A stretch of DNA of 64,000 bases from Prochlorococcus marinus str. MIT 9301 (GCF_000015965.1 NC_009091.1:310001-374000); one strand, 5' to 3'. Shown: positions 1 through 10,063, counted from the stretch's first letter. Notes: a model not told the origin generated them from the sequence alone. Numbers and translations are program-made.

Positions 1-399
1 TTTTCGGTATACTGAAGCATACCTTATATAGGCGACTTCATTCTCTTTCCTAAGATTTTTAAGTATAAGTTCTCCTATTTGTGAAGATTTAATATCTTTG
101 TTAGTGTCTTGAACGATTTGAGATTCAATTCCATCTACGAAATTAATAATCGCTTCACTACTGAAGTTAGTCTTTTCGCAAGCTCTTGAGATTCCAGTAA
201 ATAATTTTTGTTTATCAAATAATTCTCTACTACCATCTTTCTTTAAAACCGAAACTGGCATCGATTCAACTCTTTCATAAGTTGTAAATCTAAAGCTGCA
301 GTTTAAGCACTCTCTTCTTCTTCGAACACTTTTACCACTATCAGCAGATCTTGATTCCAAAACTCTGCTATCTGTGTTTTGACAGGTAGGACACTGCAT
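1..399 (-). CDS. nrdR: Transcriptional repressor NrdR (3' end beyond window)
   Basis: NrdR represses ribonucleotide reductase genes when bound to ATP/dATP. The visible 133 residues start MQCPTC and carry a four-cysteine zinc ribbon (C3, C6, C31, C34), followed by the ATP-cone region from about residue 47 ([18 protein letters not shown]). The frame is open to base 1, so roughly the last 20 residues of a family member of about 155 are missing. The zinc ribbon plus ATP cone is diagnostic of the family. It lies downstream of psbT in the same direction but behind a strong terminator, so it is probably transcribed separately. Confidence 0.95.
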   Translation of the reverse strand, partial: MQCPTCQNTDSRVLESRSADSGKSVRRRRECLNCSFRFTTYERVESMPVSVLKKDGSRELFDKQKLFTGISRACEKTNFSSEAIINFVDGIESQIVQDTNKDIKSSQIGELILKNLRKENEVAYIRYASVYRK

Positions 400-460
400 G
401 TGGTGAAATAAGCTGCACTTTAACTCTAATAGTAGAGTAATATCTTAATTATGAAAAGTA

Positions 461-492
461 AAAAAAAACCTCTTTAACAAGAGGTTTTTTTT
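461..492 (-). terminator. Rho-independent terminator after psbB-psbT
   Basis: A perfect inverted repeat, AACCTCTT / AAGAGGTT, with a 4-base loop is flanked by A and T runs. Read on the minus strand it ends in a run of T and sits just past the psbT stop, as expected for the end of the psbB-psbT message. The flanking A run would also let it work on the other strand. Confidence 0.85.
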
Positions 493-498
493 CAGAGT

Positions 499-597
499 TC
501 ATTTTCTATCGAATTTAGGTGGGTCTCTAAAGGCGACAGCAAAGAACAAGGTAACAACTGCGAGAGTTAGAATAAGAACGTAAGCAAAAGCTTCCAT
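499..597 (-). CDS. psbT: Photosystem II protein T
   Basis: This 32-residue protein begins [19 protein letters not shown] and ends in RDPPKFDRK. It has one N-terminal transmembrane helix and a short polar tail, the usual PsbT layout and length. PsbT sits at the PSII dimer interface near the QA site. The gene starts 24 bases after the psbB stop on the same strand, the classic psbB-psbT arrangement, and is followed by a strong terminator. Recognition is from sequence pattern and synteny. Confidence 0.95.
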   Translation of the reverse strand: MEAFAYVLILTLAVVTLFFAVAFRDPPKFDRK

Positions 598-620
598 AAG
601 ATTAAGTAATTAAGTTTAGT

Positions 621-2144
621 TTAAACCCTTCCTGGGATTCTTCTTGTGGTTTCGTCACCAAGTTTCTTGAATAAACCAAATTCAACTTGGTCTCCAATCT
701 CAGCATCAATACCAGCAAAGGAATTTCTGTAAAGAGTTCTTGAAGCATGCCACCAGTGACCAAATAAGAATAGCAATCCGAAACATAAATGTGCATATGT
801 AAACCAGGCTCTTGGAGAACTTCGGAATACGCCATCAGATTTATATGTTTCTCTGTCAAACTTGAATGCTTCTCCAAGTTGAGCTTTTCTAGCTAACCTT
901 TTAACTACTGCAGGGTCTGTAAATGTTTGTCCATCTAGGTCTCCTCCATAGATAGTTGCAGTTATACCAGTCTGTTCGAATGAATACTTTGCTTCAGCTC
1001 TTCTAAATGGGATATCTGCTCTTACATTACCTTCTTTGTCTTCAAGAATGACAGGGAAGTTTTCAAAGAAATTAGGAATTCTTCTAACTTCTAATTCGTT
1101 ACCTTCCTTATCTTGAAAAGCAATGTGACCTTGCCAACCAGTTGGTAATCCATCACCATTAACAAGAGCTCCAACTCTAAATAGTCCTCCTTTAGCTGGA
1201 CTATTTCCAACGTAATCGTAGAAGGCTAATTTTTCTGGAATCGATGCATATGCCTCTGATTTAGTGGCACCATCATCTATAGCAGCTTGCACTCTTCTAT
1301 TGATTTCAGTTTTGAAATAGCCTGAATCCCATTGATATCTGGTAGGACCAAAAAGCTCTACCGGAGTTGTTGCTGAACCGTACCACATTGTTCCGGAAAC
1401 AACGAAAGAAACAAATAATACAGCAGCCAAAGCACTAGCTAGAACTCCCTCGAGACTTCCAAGTTTTAGTGCTCTATAAAGTCTTTCTCCAGGTCTATTG
1501 GTGATATGAAAAATACCTCCAATAATACCCATAAGTCCTGCTGCAATATGGTTCGCCACTATACCTCCAGGATTAAAAGGATTAAATCCTTCTACTCCCC
1601 AGGATGGAGCCACAGGTTCTACGTGACCAGTTAAGCCATAAGGGTCAGAAACCCAAATCCCAACGTTTGCACAATGAAAAGCTCCAAAACCAAAACAGGT
1701 TAGTCCTGCTAGAAGGAGGTGAATCCCGAAAATTCTTGGCAAGTCAAGAGCAGGTTCACCAGTTCTTGAATCTTCCCACAAATCTAAGTCCCAGTATGTC
1801 CAGTGCCAAATAGAGGCCAACATTAATAGACCACTAAATACTATGTGAGCTGCGGCAACCCCTTCGAAACTCCAGAATCCAGGATCAACTCCAGTAGCAC
1901 CGGTAATATCCCATCCGTTCCAACTACTTGTGATACCTAGTCTTGCCATAAAAGGCATAACGTACATCCCCTGTCTCCACATTGGATTGAGAACAGCATC
2001 AGAAGGATCAAAAATGGCTAATTCGTAAAGAGCCATTGAACCGGCCCAGCCGGCTAATAATGCAGTATGCATAAGATGCACAGCAAGTAGTCGACCTGGG
2101 TCATTAATAACTACTGTGTGAACTCGATACCAAGGCAATCCCAT
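621..2144 (-). CDS. psbB: Photosystem II chlorophyll-binding core antenna CP47
   Basis: CP47 is the inner antenna of photosystem II. It binds chlorophyll a (divinyl chlorophyll in Prochlorococcus) and passes energy to the D1/D2 centre. The 507 residues match the family length. The conserved start [20 protein letters not shown] is present, with six membrane spans, repeated helix-borne histidines (such as [16 protein letters not shown]) and a large lumenal loop at about residues 258-450 between spans 5 and 6. It heads a psbB-psbT unit and is divergent from the ferredoxin gene; the 220-base gap presumably holds both promoters. Confidence 0.98.
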   Translation of the reverse strand: MGLPWYRVHTVVINDPGRLLAVHLMHTALLAGWAGSMALYELAIFDPSDAVLNPMWRQGMYVMPFMARLGITSSWNGWDITGATGVDPGFWSFEGVAAAHIVFSGLLMLASIWHWTYWDLDLWEDSRTGEPALDLPRIFGIHLLLAGLTCFGFGAFHCANVGIWVSDPYGLTGHVEPVAPSWGVEGFNPFNPGGIVANHIAAGLMGIIGGIFHITNRPGERLYRALKLGSLEGVLASALAAVLFVSFVVSGTMWYGSATTPVELFGPTRYQWDSGYFKTEINRRVQAAIDDGATKSEAYASIPEKLAFYDYVGNSPAKGGLFRVGALVNGDGLPTGWQGHIAFQDKEGNELEVRRIPNFFENFPVILEDKEGNVRADIPFRRAEAKYSFEQTGITATIYGGDLDGQTFTDPAVVKRLARKAQLGEAFKFDRETYKSDGVFRSSPRAWFTYAHLCFGLLFLFGHWWHASRTLYRNSFAGIDAEIGDQVEFGLFKKLGDETTRRIPGRV

Positions 2145-2366
2145 CGGTTAATTTCTAGTAACTATGCTGTATAAACAGCTAAACATCACGATAGTAAGGG
2201 TTTTTTAGTCTTTGAGGGATTTTTGTAAATAAATTTATTTTCTTGCAAAAATTGGGCAAATCAATTAGCAGAACTAAGTTTATAAGGAATTTTTGGCTAA
2301 AAACTGTTAATATTTTGGTCACAATTCTCAAAGTAAAACGCCAAAATAAGAAAAATAACTAAAAAA

Positions 2367-2729
2367 ATGGCAACTATCAGATTTATTCGTGAGGATTTAG
2401 AGGTCCAATGCAATCCGGGTGAAAATTTAAGGGAACTTGTTATGAGAGAGAATTTACAGCTTTATGGATTAAAAGGTATTTTAGGTAATTGTGGAGGTGC
2501 TGGACAATGCAGTACTTGTTTTATTTCTGTTGAAGGTGGAAATAAAAATTCTTTGAGCCCTCTTACATCTGTTGAAGAAGAAAAACTCAAAAACAGACCA
2601 GAAAATTGGCGCCTTGCTTGCCAAACATTAATAAAATCATCCACAGTAATCTTAACAAAACCACAATCCCCCCCCTCAAATTTGGAAGAATTAAAAAAAA
2701 TTAGTGAAAATAAAAAATTACCTCGCTAA
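2367..2729 (+). CDS. 2Fe-2S ferredoxin (CX5CX2C type)
   Basis: This is a soluble electron carrier of 120 residues. Cysteines at 42, 48, 51 and 85 give C-x5-C-x2-C-x33-C, which resembles bacterial/adrenodoxin-type ferredoxins more than the plant-type PetF spacing (C-x4-C-x2-C). The loop reads GNCGGAGQCSTC. After the fold comes a polar tail of about 30 residues (KPQSPPSNLEELKK onward). It is divergent from psbB and upstream of psbM, so a photosynthesis-linked role is plausible, but its redox partner cannot be read from sequence. Confidence 0.85.
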   Translation: MATIRFIREDLEVQCNPGENLRELVMRENLQLYGLKGILGNCGGAGQCSTCFISVEGGNKNSLSPLTSVEEEKLKNRPENWRLACQTLIKSSTVILTKPQSPPSNLEELKKISENKKLPR

Positions 2730-2833
2730 ATTGTTTAAGACTGTTAATCAGTTTATGAAATTTGTTTATTTTTCCACTTTATACCGAGTTATACGTCTAT
2801 AGTCTTATTACTCAATATAGAACTACCAACTAA

Positions 2834-2986
2834 ATGGAAACAACTAATTTTGGATTCGTAGCTAGTCTTTTATTTGTAGGGGTGCCAACAATATTCCTAA
2901 TAGGTTTATTTATTTCTACACAAGATGGAGAAAAATCAAGCTTTTACTCTGACTCTAGTAAAGGTAGACTTGGACCAAAACGCTAA
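2834..2986 (+). CDS. psbM: Photosystem II protein M
   Basis: This 50-residue, single-span protein starts METTNFGFVASLLFVGVPT, the PsbM N-terminal helix that lies at the PSII dimer interface. Most PsbM proteins are about 34-38 residues; here an extra charged tail (KSSFYSDSSKGRLGPKR) follows the helix. The gene sits between the ferredoxin gene and prmC on the same strand. The identification rests on the helix sequence and on synteny. Confidence 0.85.
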   Translation: METTNFGFVASLLFVGVPTIFLIGLFISTQDGEKSSFYSDSSKGRLGPKR

Positions 2987-2997
2987 TGCTTTTATAA

Positions 2998-3867
2998 ATG
3001 CTTTGCATTTCTGTAAAAGAATTTTTATTTTGGAAAAAAAAGCAACTTTCTAAAGGAGGTGATCAACAATCCTTTGCTGTTTTACTTGATTGTATAGGCG
3101 GTGTACCGATTAGTGATCTAAACTTGATAACTATAAATCCTAGTGGAAATTTACATTTAAAAAAAAATTTAGAATTTTTAGAATCTGTTTGGGATGATCA
3201 TTTATTAAAATCATGTCCAATTCAATATCTCTGTGGAATAACTTTTTGGAGAGACTTAAAGTTGAAAGTTACAAACAAAGTACTCATTCCTAGAGCGGAA
3301 ACAGAGCTAATAGTTGATATCGTCTTCAATATATTTCAAAAGAAATCGGAAAAATTATTTTTTGCTGAATTAGGAACTGGTTCAGGTGCCATTAGTATTG
3401 CTTTGGCATTGGCATATCCACTAAGCGAGGTAGTAGCAACGGACATAGATCAAGATGCATTAGAAATAGCCACTAAAAATTTTATAAATTCTTCTAAACA
3501 ATCAAATTTGAAATTTTATTGTGGAAATTGGTGGTCACCTCTTGAATGTTTTAAAGGAAAAATAGACCTCGCTATTTCAAACCCGCCATATATTCCTAGA
3601 GATACTTATGAAAAATTACCCAAAGAAGTTAAAAATTTCGAACCTAAAGTTGCTTTATTAGGCGGCGAAGATGGTTTAGAACATTTCAGGGAAATAATAC
3701 AAAAAGCACCATTGTTCTTAAAAGATAATGGTTGGCTAATTTTAGAGAATCATTTTGATCAAAGTGAAAAAGTGAAACAACTACTTATTAAAAATAAATT
3801 TACATCAATAGAAATTGTGAAAGATCTATCAGGTATTGGTAGGTTTACCATTGGAAGATATAAATAA
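2998..3867 (+). CDS. prmC: Peptide chain release factor N5-glutamine methyltransferase
   Basis: PrmC (HemK) methylates the glutamine of the GGQ motif in release factors RF1 and RF2, using S-adenosylmethionine. Of 289 residues, the N-terminal helical domain covers about 1-90, PRAETE is at 98-103, the SAM-binding ELGTGSGA at about 124-131, and the catalytic NPPY at 195-198 followed by IPRDTYEKLP. Length is normal. It starts 11 bases after psbM and is followed closely by the TsaC-like gene, a common bacterial pairing of translation-quality genes. Confidence 0.95.
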   Translation: MLCISVKEFLFWKKKQLSKGGDQQSFAVLLDCIGGVPISDLNLITINPSGNLHLKKNLEFLESVWDDHLLKSCPIQYLCGITFWRDLKLKVTNKVLIPRAETELIVDIVFNIFQKKSEKLFFAELGTGSGAISIALALAYPLSEVVATDIDQDALEIATKNFINSSKQSNLKFYCGNWWSPLECFKGKIDLAISNPPYIPRDTYEKLPKEVKNFEPKVALLGGEDGLEHFREIIQKAPLFLKDNGWLILENHFDQSEKVKQLLIKNKFTSIEIVKDLSGIGRFTIGRYK

Positions 3868-3890
3868 ATTAATAAGGGTTCATAATCTAA

Positions 3891-4472
3891 ATGAATTTAG
3901 TAGACTGCAAATCTGCCTTGAAGACGCTTAATAGTGGTTTGCCTATAATTTTTCCAACAGATACTTTACCCGCAATTGGTTGTTTACCAAAATTTTCAAA
4001 TATTATTTATAAGTTTAAAAAAAGAGATAGAAACAAACCCTTAATTCTTATGGGATCAGAATATAAACATTTAATTGATTATGTTCACGAATCAGCTAAA
4101 AAAGATTACGAAAATATAGCTTCAAAATATTGGCCTGGGGCTCTTACAATTGTTGTCCCTGCTTCAGAAAAACAGACTGTAAACCTCACCAGCAATGATC
4201 TTACTATTGGGTTGAGAATCCCAAATTCTTGTATAGCAAAGTCTCTTTTGAGAGAAACAGGACCATTGTTAACTTCAAGTGCAAATATTTCAGGTTTTAA
4301 AGGATCAATTACAGCTGAAGGTATTGCTCTAGACTTCCCTTCTGTAAAAATTTATGGCCCTATCCCCTGGGAAAAAAGTAGTGGAAAAGCTAGTACAATT
4401 ATATTTTGGAAGAAAAGTGGAAATTGGAGACTAATTAGAGAGGGAGAAGTATTAGTTAAGGAATTACATTAA
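3891..4472 (+). CDS. TsaC/Sua5-type threonylcarbamoyl-AMP synthase
   Basis: This family makes threonylcarbamoyl-AMP from threonine, bicarbonate and ATP, the first step of t6A37 modification of ANN-decoding tRNAs. The 193-residue protein is the short single-domain (TsaC-like) form. It shows PTDTLPAIG near residue 20, KKRDRNKPL near 42 and LTSSANISG near 130, the expected nucleotide and threonine site segments. It follows prmC by 23 bases and probably shares its message. Confidence 0.9.
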   Translation: MNLVDCKSALKTLNSGLPIIFPTDTLPAIGCLPKFSNIIYKFKKRDRNKPLILMGSEYKHLIDYVHESAKKDYENIASKYWPGALTIVVPASEKQTVNLTSNDLTIGLRIPNSCIAKSLLRETGPLLTSSANISGFKGSITAEGIALDFPSVKIYGPIPWEKSSGKASTIIFWKKSGNWRLIREGEVLVKELH

Positions 4473-4640
4473 ATGTTTGTATTATTATTTTTTGTTTTAT
4501 TAATTCAATTTTTAACTTATTGGATATTTGAACCACTTGGATCTTTTTTAGAGTATTTTCTCGAAATAAGATTGTTGCCTATAATTGCTCTGATAGGTTT
4601 GATTTTTTTATTTTCAGCAAAGAATATTGAACAGAATTAA
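4473..4640 (+). CDS. Small two-span membrane protein, unknown
   Basis: A 55-residue ORF begins at the base after the TsaC-like stop (TAA ATG), starts MFVLLFFVLLIQFLTYW and ends in FSAKNIEQN. Two hydrophobic stretches (about 1-20 and 34-50) flank a short loop with EPLGSFLEYFLE. Immediate adjacency and strand suggest translational coupling. Function is not recognised. Confidence 0.6.
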   Translation: MFVLLFFVLLIQFLTYWIFEPLGSFLEYFLEIRLLPIIALIGLIFLFSAKNIEQN

Positions 4641-4650
4641 ATTAATAAAA

Positions 4651-4722
4651 TGCCGGCTAACAGATTTGAACTGATGACCTTCGCTTTACAAAAGCGCTGC
4701 TCTACCACTGAGCTAAGCCGGC
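4651..4722 (-). tRNA. trnT: tRNA-Thr (anticodon TGT)
   Basis: A 72-base cloverleaf on the minus strand: acceptor stem GCCGGCT/AGCCGGC with discriminator A, D arm AGCTCAGTGGTAGAGC, anticodon loop with TGT between GCGCT and AGCGA-type stems, and T arm GTTCAAATC. CCA is not encoded. It lies between the small membrane ORF and minE. Confidence 0.95.
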
Positions 4723-4787
4723 GATCTCTTCATCTTACAATTAGGGAGGGTCAATTATCAGTATTTTTTTAGCTTTTTTTAAATTTA

Positions 4788-5123
4788 TTACTTTTTGATA
4801 TCTTTATTAGCTTTATCAGTTTTATCAGTTTTTTTAAACTTTATTTCTCCGTCAATAGTTCTTTTGATTGGTAAATTTGCTACTAGTGCAGTCATTCTGT
4901 CTTCAGTTTCTAAACTTACTGCCACCTCTTCAAAATCAATCTCAACATATTTAGCGACAACATCGAGAATTTCTTTTCTCATTTTATCCAAAAGATCAGT
5001 TGTTAAAGAACTCATATCAACTCTGTCGTGAGCAAGTACAAGTTGTAATCGTTCTCTTGCTGTGTTGGCGCTAGCCGTTTCTCTGCCTAATAATTTGTTT
5101 ATAAGATCTCTGAGTGTCATCAT
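4788..5123 (-). CDS. minE: Cell division topological specificity factor MinE
   Basis: MinE activates the MinD ATPase and drives Min movement so that the FtsZ ring forms at mid-cell. The 111-residue protein has an N-terminal [12 protein letters not shown] segment, the anti-MinCD region [18 protein letters not shown] at about 19-36, and the dimeric topological domain behind it. The charged tail ([14 protein letters not shown]) is longer than in E. coli MinE (88 residues). It starts 1 base after the minD stop. Last gene of the minus-strand HD-minC-minD-minE run. Confidence 0.95.
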
Positions 5124-5124
5124 T

Positions 5125-5940
5125 TTAAAAAACCTTTGTTTGCATTAATCTCATGAATTTATCTTTTAGACTTTTACCTTCATTTTTTGGGTCAATAATT
5201 GGTACATCCTTTCCTGTCAGTCTTTGAGAAACATTCAAATAACATTTTTTTGCAGGAGATCTACCATCTGTAAGTGTCAGTGGTTCTCCTCTATTTGTAC
5301 TTATAATTACTTGCTCATCTTCTAGAACAATACCTAACAAAGGTAAAGAAAGTATTCCCTGGACATCATCGATAGATAGCATCTCTTGGCTAGCCATCAT
5401 GTTGGGACGAACTCTGTTTATTACAAGCTGAATAGGCTTAATATCAGAAGTATTGAGAATTCCTATTACTCTATCGGCGTCGCGTACTGCAGATAATTCT
5501 GGGTTAGTAACCACAATGGCTTCTTTGCAAGCTGCAAGAGCGTTTTTAAAGCCATCTTCGACGCCAGCAGGACAATCTACTAAGACAAAATCAAATTTCT
5601 CACTAAGCAGTTCACTAATTTTCTTCATATCTTCGGGCTTCATCCAATCCAACATCCTTGGATCTCCAGCGGGTAGAAGAGCAAGATTAGGTTCCTTTTT
5701 ATGTCTAACCAGCGCTTGGTCAAGACGACAATTCTTGTCAAGAACATCTTGAGCTGTATAAATGATGCGATTTTCTAATCCAAGAAGAAGATCTAAATTT
5801 CTCAAGCCAAAATCAGCATCTAATACAGCGGTTGTGGCTCCGCTATTAGCAAGAGCTATGCCTAGATTTGCAGTTAAAGTGGTTTTACCAACCCCTCCTT
5901 TACCTGAACAGATTAATATTGTGCGAGTATTTTTCCCCAC
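5125..5940 (-). CDS. minD: Septum site-determining ATPase MinD
   Basis: MinD is a membrane-binding ATPase that recruits MinC. The 271 residues are the family length. The deviant Walker A motif KGGVGKT is at 14-20, the switch region [14 protein letters not shown] near 40, and [10 protein letters not shown] near 120. The C-terminal amphipathic membrane-targeting helix ([10 protein letters not shown]) is intact. It sits between minC and minE in the expected order. Confidence 0.97.
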
Positions 5941-6051
5941 GGTTTTTAGGATTTTACAAATAATAAGGCCACTTGCAGAAAGTTAAATATTTTAAAGATT
6001 AAGTAATTCTTAAATTTATAACTTTTAAATTAATTTATTGCAAATCATTGA

Positions 6052-6714
6052 TTAATTTTTAGTTTTGATTATAAGTGGTTTGATCAATATGGTTTGTTTT
6101 TCTATGACTGCAATTTCTGGGTAAAAATTATTGGGCTTATCCTTTGGTCCAATAGCTATTACATCTGCAATTCTTAATTGTAAGGGATTTAAATAAAGTG
6201 ATGAAATAGAGGCACTTTTATTTCCACTTTTCCCCGCGAATGCGACCCCTAGTAGTTTACCCCAAACGTAAATGTTTTTTTTGGCGGAAACTATTGCTCC
6301 TGGATTAACGTCTCCAATTATGCATAGGTTTCCATTTGAAGATATTCTTTCACCCGATCGAACTGTTCCTTCGTGAAGAATTTCGTCTTTGTTTTTTAAC
6401 TTAAATAAAATTAACTTATTTTGAATCTCTTGCTCTTTACAAAAAGTTGAATCTATTTTTAAAGACTTTCCACTTAATATTGTATCTCTATTATTTGAGT
6501 AAATATTTAGGGAACTAATGTTAATTTTGTCAAAATGATTTTTTAATTTAGATAGTTGTTGAGCACTTATTGATTCATTGACTGCGAAAATATTTACTTC
6601 TAAAGGTTCCTTGATGGAAGAAAAACTTTTGAAAGTTTCATGGATATTATCTAAATCTAATAAAGAAAAAATTTTTAAATATTTACTGCTCCTATTTTTT
6701 AAGACAATTTCCAT
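6052..6714 (-). CDS. minC: Septum site-determining protein MinC
   Basis: MinC inhibits FtsZ assembly away from mid-cell. The 220-residue protein has a divergent N-terminal domain and a clear C-terminal beta-helix domain from about residue 115 (VRSGERISSNGNLCIIGDVNPGA, then IYVWGKLLGVAFAG), which binds MinD. The N-terminal half is lysine- and asparagine-rich and only weakly MinC-like by eye. It starts 10 bases after the HD gene stop and lies 111 bases upstream of minD. Confidence 0.92.
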   Translation of the reverse strand: MEIVLKNRSSKYLKIFSLLDLDNIHETFKSFSSIKEPLEVNIFAVNESISAQQLSKLKNHFDKINISSLNIYSNNRDTILSGKSLKIDSTFCKEQEIQNKLILFKLKNKDEILHEGTVRSGERISSNGNLCIIGDVNPGAIVSAKKNIYVWGKLLGVAFAGKSGNKSASISSLYLNPLQLRIADVIAIGPKDKPNNFYPEIAVIEKQTILIKPLIIKTKN

Positions 6715-6724
6715 GGAATTAAAT

Positions 6725-7981
6725 CTAGGAGTTGTTTTTCATTAATGAAATTTCATTTTCAATTTCATTTTTGATCATACCTGGATAAATAATTAAAGAG
6801 CTTTCCTCAGATCTCATTAAAGTTTTTATTAATGCCGAACTATTCTCTAATGCACTTTGATAAGTGCCGTCCCATATTTTTAATGCATTATTAGATTCAA
6901 AGCCTTTAAAAGACCTTTCTTTAATTCCGCAAAATATTTTTGAATCAAAACCATTCTTATCGCATAATTTTGTAGCAAATGCAAGGATTTTTAATCTATC
7001 CATTTTACATAAAAAACTTATGTCTGATGCCTTTAATAAATCTCTGTCAATAAACATTTTGCATAGTGTAGAAAGTGGCTCAAAAGATTCATCTTTCCAT
7101 CTAATCAAATGATAATAAAAGGTTACATCATCATTTCTTATGAAATCATCAAAATCAACCTTTGAAGGTGAAAAAATCCATTTATGTAAATAATCATCTA
7201 ACCAAATTTTCTTTTCATCATTATCTTTTACTGTGTGTAATATTTTTTCCAGAATCCATGTTGATATTTCGTTTATCCTGTGATTATAAATTGTTCTATA
7301 CATTAAGTTTCTTAGTACAAGGAAATGCTCAATAGCGATCACTCCTTTTGGTTTGATTCCGATATTTCCATCAGGTGAAAAGGTAAGAGCTGAAATAATT
7401 CTTTCTAAATCTACTAACCCATAATTAATACCTGTGTTGTAACTATCGCGTAAAAGATAATCGAGACGATCGCAATCTATCTCACTACTTATCAATGTTT
7501 TTAAAGGTTTTGAGAATAATTGCTTTGATTGAAATAATTCACCAATTTTTCTCGGTAATTCGTTGTCATACTTTTTGAGGATTGAATTTATTGGATTATA
7601 TTTTGTAACTAAGTTTTCAGACCATTGTTCGTGATTATGTTTGAATATTGTTTCACTGGTATGGCTTAAAGGTCCATGACCTAAATCATGTAATAGAGCT
7701 GCTCCATAAAGCACAAATTTATTTTCACAAAATGAAGATTTACTTTCAATTAGTCTCTCATAAATTTTTCTAGCTATACAAAAAACACCAATTGAGTGAG
7801 TAAATCTACTCGATTCTGCACCATGAAAAAGTAATGATGCAGCTCCTAGTTGTTTTATTCTTCTAAGTCTTTGAAAAGCCACTGTATCAATTAATTCCAT
7901 AATCATTAATTCTTCTGGCTTTCCTGCATCAAATACTATTTCTTTATGAATTGGGTCATGAAAAACTCTTTTAATACTCAT
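6725..7981 (-). CDS. HD-domain phosphohydrolase (SAMHD1/dGTPase-like)
   Basis: The 418-residue metal-dependent phosphohydrolase has the HD motif ALLHDLGHGPLSHTSE at about 95-110, an upstream histidine in FTHSIG (residue 62) and a downstream acidic segment SEIDCDRLDYLLRDSYNTG near 166-184. This layout matches the HD family that includes dNTP triphosphohydrolases and SAMHD1-like proteins. The exact substrate cannot be read from sequence. It lies between ctpA and minC on the same strand with short gaps (36 and 10 bases) and is probably co-transcribed. Confidence 0.85.
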   Translation of the reverse strand: MSIKRVFHDPIHKEIVFDAGKPEELMIMELIDTVAFQRLRRIKQLGAASLLFHGAESSRFTHSIGVFCIARKIYERLIESKSSFCENKFVLYGAALLHDLGHGPLSHTSETIFKHNHEQWSENLVTKYNPINSILKKYDNELPRKIGELFQSKQLFSKPLKTLISSEIDCDRLDYLLRDSYNTGINYGLVDLERIISALTFSPDGNIGIKPKGVIAIEHFLVLRNLMYRTIYNHRINEISTWILEKILHTVKDNDEKKIWLDDYLHKWIFSPSKVDFDDFIRNDDVTFYYHLIRWKDESFEPLSTLCKMFIDRDLLKASDISFLCKMDRLKILAFATKLCDKNGFDSKIFCGIKERSFKGFESNNALKIWDGTYQSALENSSALIKTLMRSEESSLIIYPGMIKNEIENEISLMKNNS

Positions 7982-8017
7982 ATTTTTAAGATTTTTTATT
8001 TTTAATCTTTATCCATT

Positions 8018-9325
8018 TCAAGATTTAATTTCTTCATTATTTAATTCAATAGTTTGAACTGAAACTTCTTCTTTTTCTAGAAGCGACCCCAAAAATAATT
8101 CTGCATTTTTCACCCATTTATCATCAGTACTTCCATAATCATTTGCATCAGGGAGATCTAGTAATTTGTCAGGAGTCATACCCTGGCCTTGAATATTATT
8201 ACCTTTGGGGGTTAAGTAACTGGCTACTGTTATTGCAATACCACTATCTTCTCCCAAACTTTTTAGGGATTGAATTAAACCTTTGCCATAAGTTTGCTCT
8301 CCCATAAGAATAGATCTCTCATTATCTTGTAAAGAACCAGCAAGTATTTCACTGGCACTTGCAGTACCTTTATTTACTAAAGTCACCATTGGTCCATCAA
8401 AATATGTCTCTTTTTGAGAAATAATTGCATCTTTAATTCCATTTCTATCTTTTGTCTCGACTACAGGTTTCTCACTTAATAATGAGTCTGCAACTGCTAT
8501 ACCAGAGCTTACTAGTCCCCCTGAATTATTTCTAAGATCCAAGATTAAGCCCTCAACATCTTTCTCTTTCAACTCTTGAAGTGCCTCTTCAACTTTTTTG
8601 GGTACGCTTTCGCTGAATTGAGTTATCCTTAAATATCCTATTGTGTGAGAATCGTCTCTTAATCTTTTTGTTCTAACTGGTCTTAGATCTACTGACCTCC
8701 TCTCTAGATCAACTTCCCTAATTTCTCCTGATTCAGAAGATAATTCAACTAAAACTTTTGTCCCTGATTCACCTCTTAACCTAGAGGCAGTGCCCGCAAG
8801 CCCTAATTTTTCTGATGAGATTCCGTCAACTGTCTCTATCAAGTCCCCGCTTATTATCCCAGCTTCTTCAGCTGGGGAACCCCCAAGAGTAGAGATTACT
8901 TTAACTCTATTGTCATCATCTTCACCTAATTGAAGCCCAACCCCATTAATTTCACTACCAAAATTACTTGATTTCAGTAGCTCATAATCTTTTGGGCGTA
9001 AAACTCTGGTGTAGGGATCGTCTAGAGGTCTTAACATGTCTTCAATTGCGGAATAAGCCTCTTCACTTGTTTCAATTTGTTTCTGTAATGTTTTTTGTCT
9101 AATTCTTTTCCATTGGATTTCATCAAACTTTTCTGGATCATAAAACCCTTCGTTTACTAAGGTCCAAGCATCAAGTACTAATTGCCTGCTGTCACTGAGA
9201 GCATTCACTCTTTCAACCAATAAGAGATTGATAGAAAAAACGATGATCATTAATGCAGTGATGAAAGTTTTGAATGTTAAAAGTTTGTTAAAAGATGCAT
9301 TCATTGGGTTAAGTGTTAACACCAA
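8018..9325 (-). CDS. ctpA: Carboxyl-terminal processing protease (CtpA type)
   Basis: Tail-specific serine protease; in cyanobacteria CtpA trims the D1 precursor in the thylakoid lumen. The 435 residues have a hydrophobic N-terminal export segment (about 20-37), a PDZ domain at about 125-205 (GVGLQLG, GGSPAEEAGIISGD) and the Ser/Lys protease domain with GTASASEI at 320-327 and TYGKG with K348 as the likely dyad lysine. Paralogues (CtpB, CtpC) exist in cyanobacteria, so the assignment to CtpA itself is likely rather than certain. Divergent from petB, 49 bases away. Confidence 0.88.
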   Translation of the reverse strand: MVLTLNPMNASFNKLLTFKTFITALMIIVFSINLLLVERVNALSDSRQLVLDAWTLVNEGFYDPEKFDEIQWKRIRQKTLQKQIETSEEAYSAIEDMLRPLDDPYTRVLRPKDYELLKSSNFGSEINGVGLQLGEDDDNRVKVISTLGGSPAEEAGIISGDLIETVDGISSEKLGLAGTASRLRGESGTKVLVELSSESGEIREVDLERRSVDLRPVRTKRLRDDSHTIGYLRITQFSESVPKKVEEALQELKEKDVEGLILDLRNNSGGLVSSGIAVADSLLSEKPVVETKDRNGIKDAIISQKETYFDGPMVTLVNKGTASASEILAGSLQDNERSILMGEQTYGKGLIQSLKSLGEDSGIAITVASYLTPKGNNIQGQGMTPDKLLDLPDANDYGSTDDKWVKNAELFLGSLLEKEEVSVQTIELNNEEIKS

Positions 9326-9374
9326 GTATAAGAATTTTAAGTAAGCTCTTTATATCAAAGCTAATTTTTTTTGG

Positions 9375-10031
9375 ATGGCTAATTCTTCATCTGTTTATGA
9401 TTGGTTTCAAGAAAGGCTTGAAATCCAGGACATAACTGACGACGTAACTTCCAAGTACGTACCCCCTCACGTAAATATTTTTTATTGTTTAGGAGGCATA
9501 ACTTTAGTATGCTTCTTAATTCAATTTGCAACAGGTTTTGCAATGACTTTTTACTATAAGCCAACAGTTACACAAGCTTATAGTTCAGTAAGTTATTTAA
9601 TGACAGATGTAAGTTTTGGATGGTTAATAAGATCTGTACATAGATGGAGTGCATCAATGATGGTTTTGATGTTAATCCTTCATGTCTTTAGGGTTTATCT
9701 TACTGGGGGTTTTAAAAGGCCAAGAGAATTAACTTGGGTTACAGGAGTTGTAATGGCAGTCATAACTGTCGCTTTTGGAGTTACAGGTTACTCTCTTCCT
9801 TGGGATCAGGTAGGTTATTGGGCAGTTAAGATTGTTTCAGGTGTTCCCGCTGCAATACCAGTTATTGGCGACTTTATGGTTGAACTTCTTAGGGGAGGAG
9901 AAAGTGTTGGCCAATCCACTTTAACCAGATTTTACAGTCTTCACACTTTTGTATTGCCATGGTCATTAGCTGTTTTCATGTTGATGCATTTTTTAATGAT
10001 TCGTAAACAGGGTATTTCAGGTCCCTTATAA
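9375..10031 (+). CDS. petB: Cytochrome b6
   Basis: Haem-binding core subunit of cytochrome b6f, which moves electrons from plastoquinol to plastocyanin. It is 218 residues long, as expected. Four helices carry the b-haem histidines in [17 protein letters not shown] and [10 protein letters not shown]...[11 protein letters not shown]38 in NIFYCLGG is the attachment site of haem c_n (x). It is followed 32 bases later by petD, the conserved petBD operon. The ATG lies directly after a T-rich leader. Confidence 0.98.
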   Translation: MANSSSVYDWFQERLEIQDITDDVTSKYVPPHVNIFYCLGGITLVCFLIQFATGFAMTFYYKPTVTQAYSSVSYLMTDVSFGWLIRSVHRWSASMMVLMLILHVFRVYLTGGFKRPRELTWVTGVVMAVITVAFGVTGYSLPWDQVGYWAVKIVSGVPAAIPVIGDFMVELLRGGESVGQSTLTRFYSLHTFVLPWSLAVFMLMHFLMIRKQGISGPL

Positions 10032-10063
10032 ACTTTTATACTTAAAACATTACAGGCTTACTT

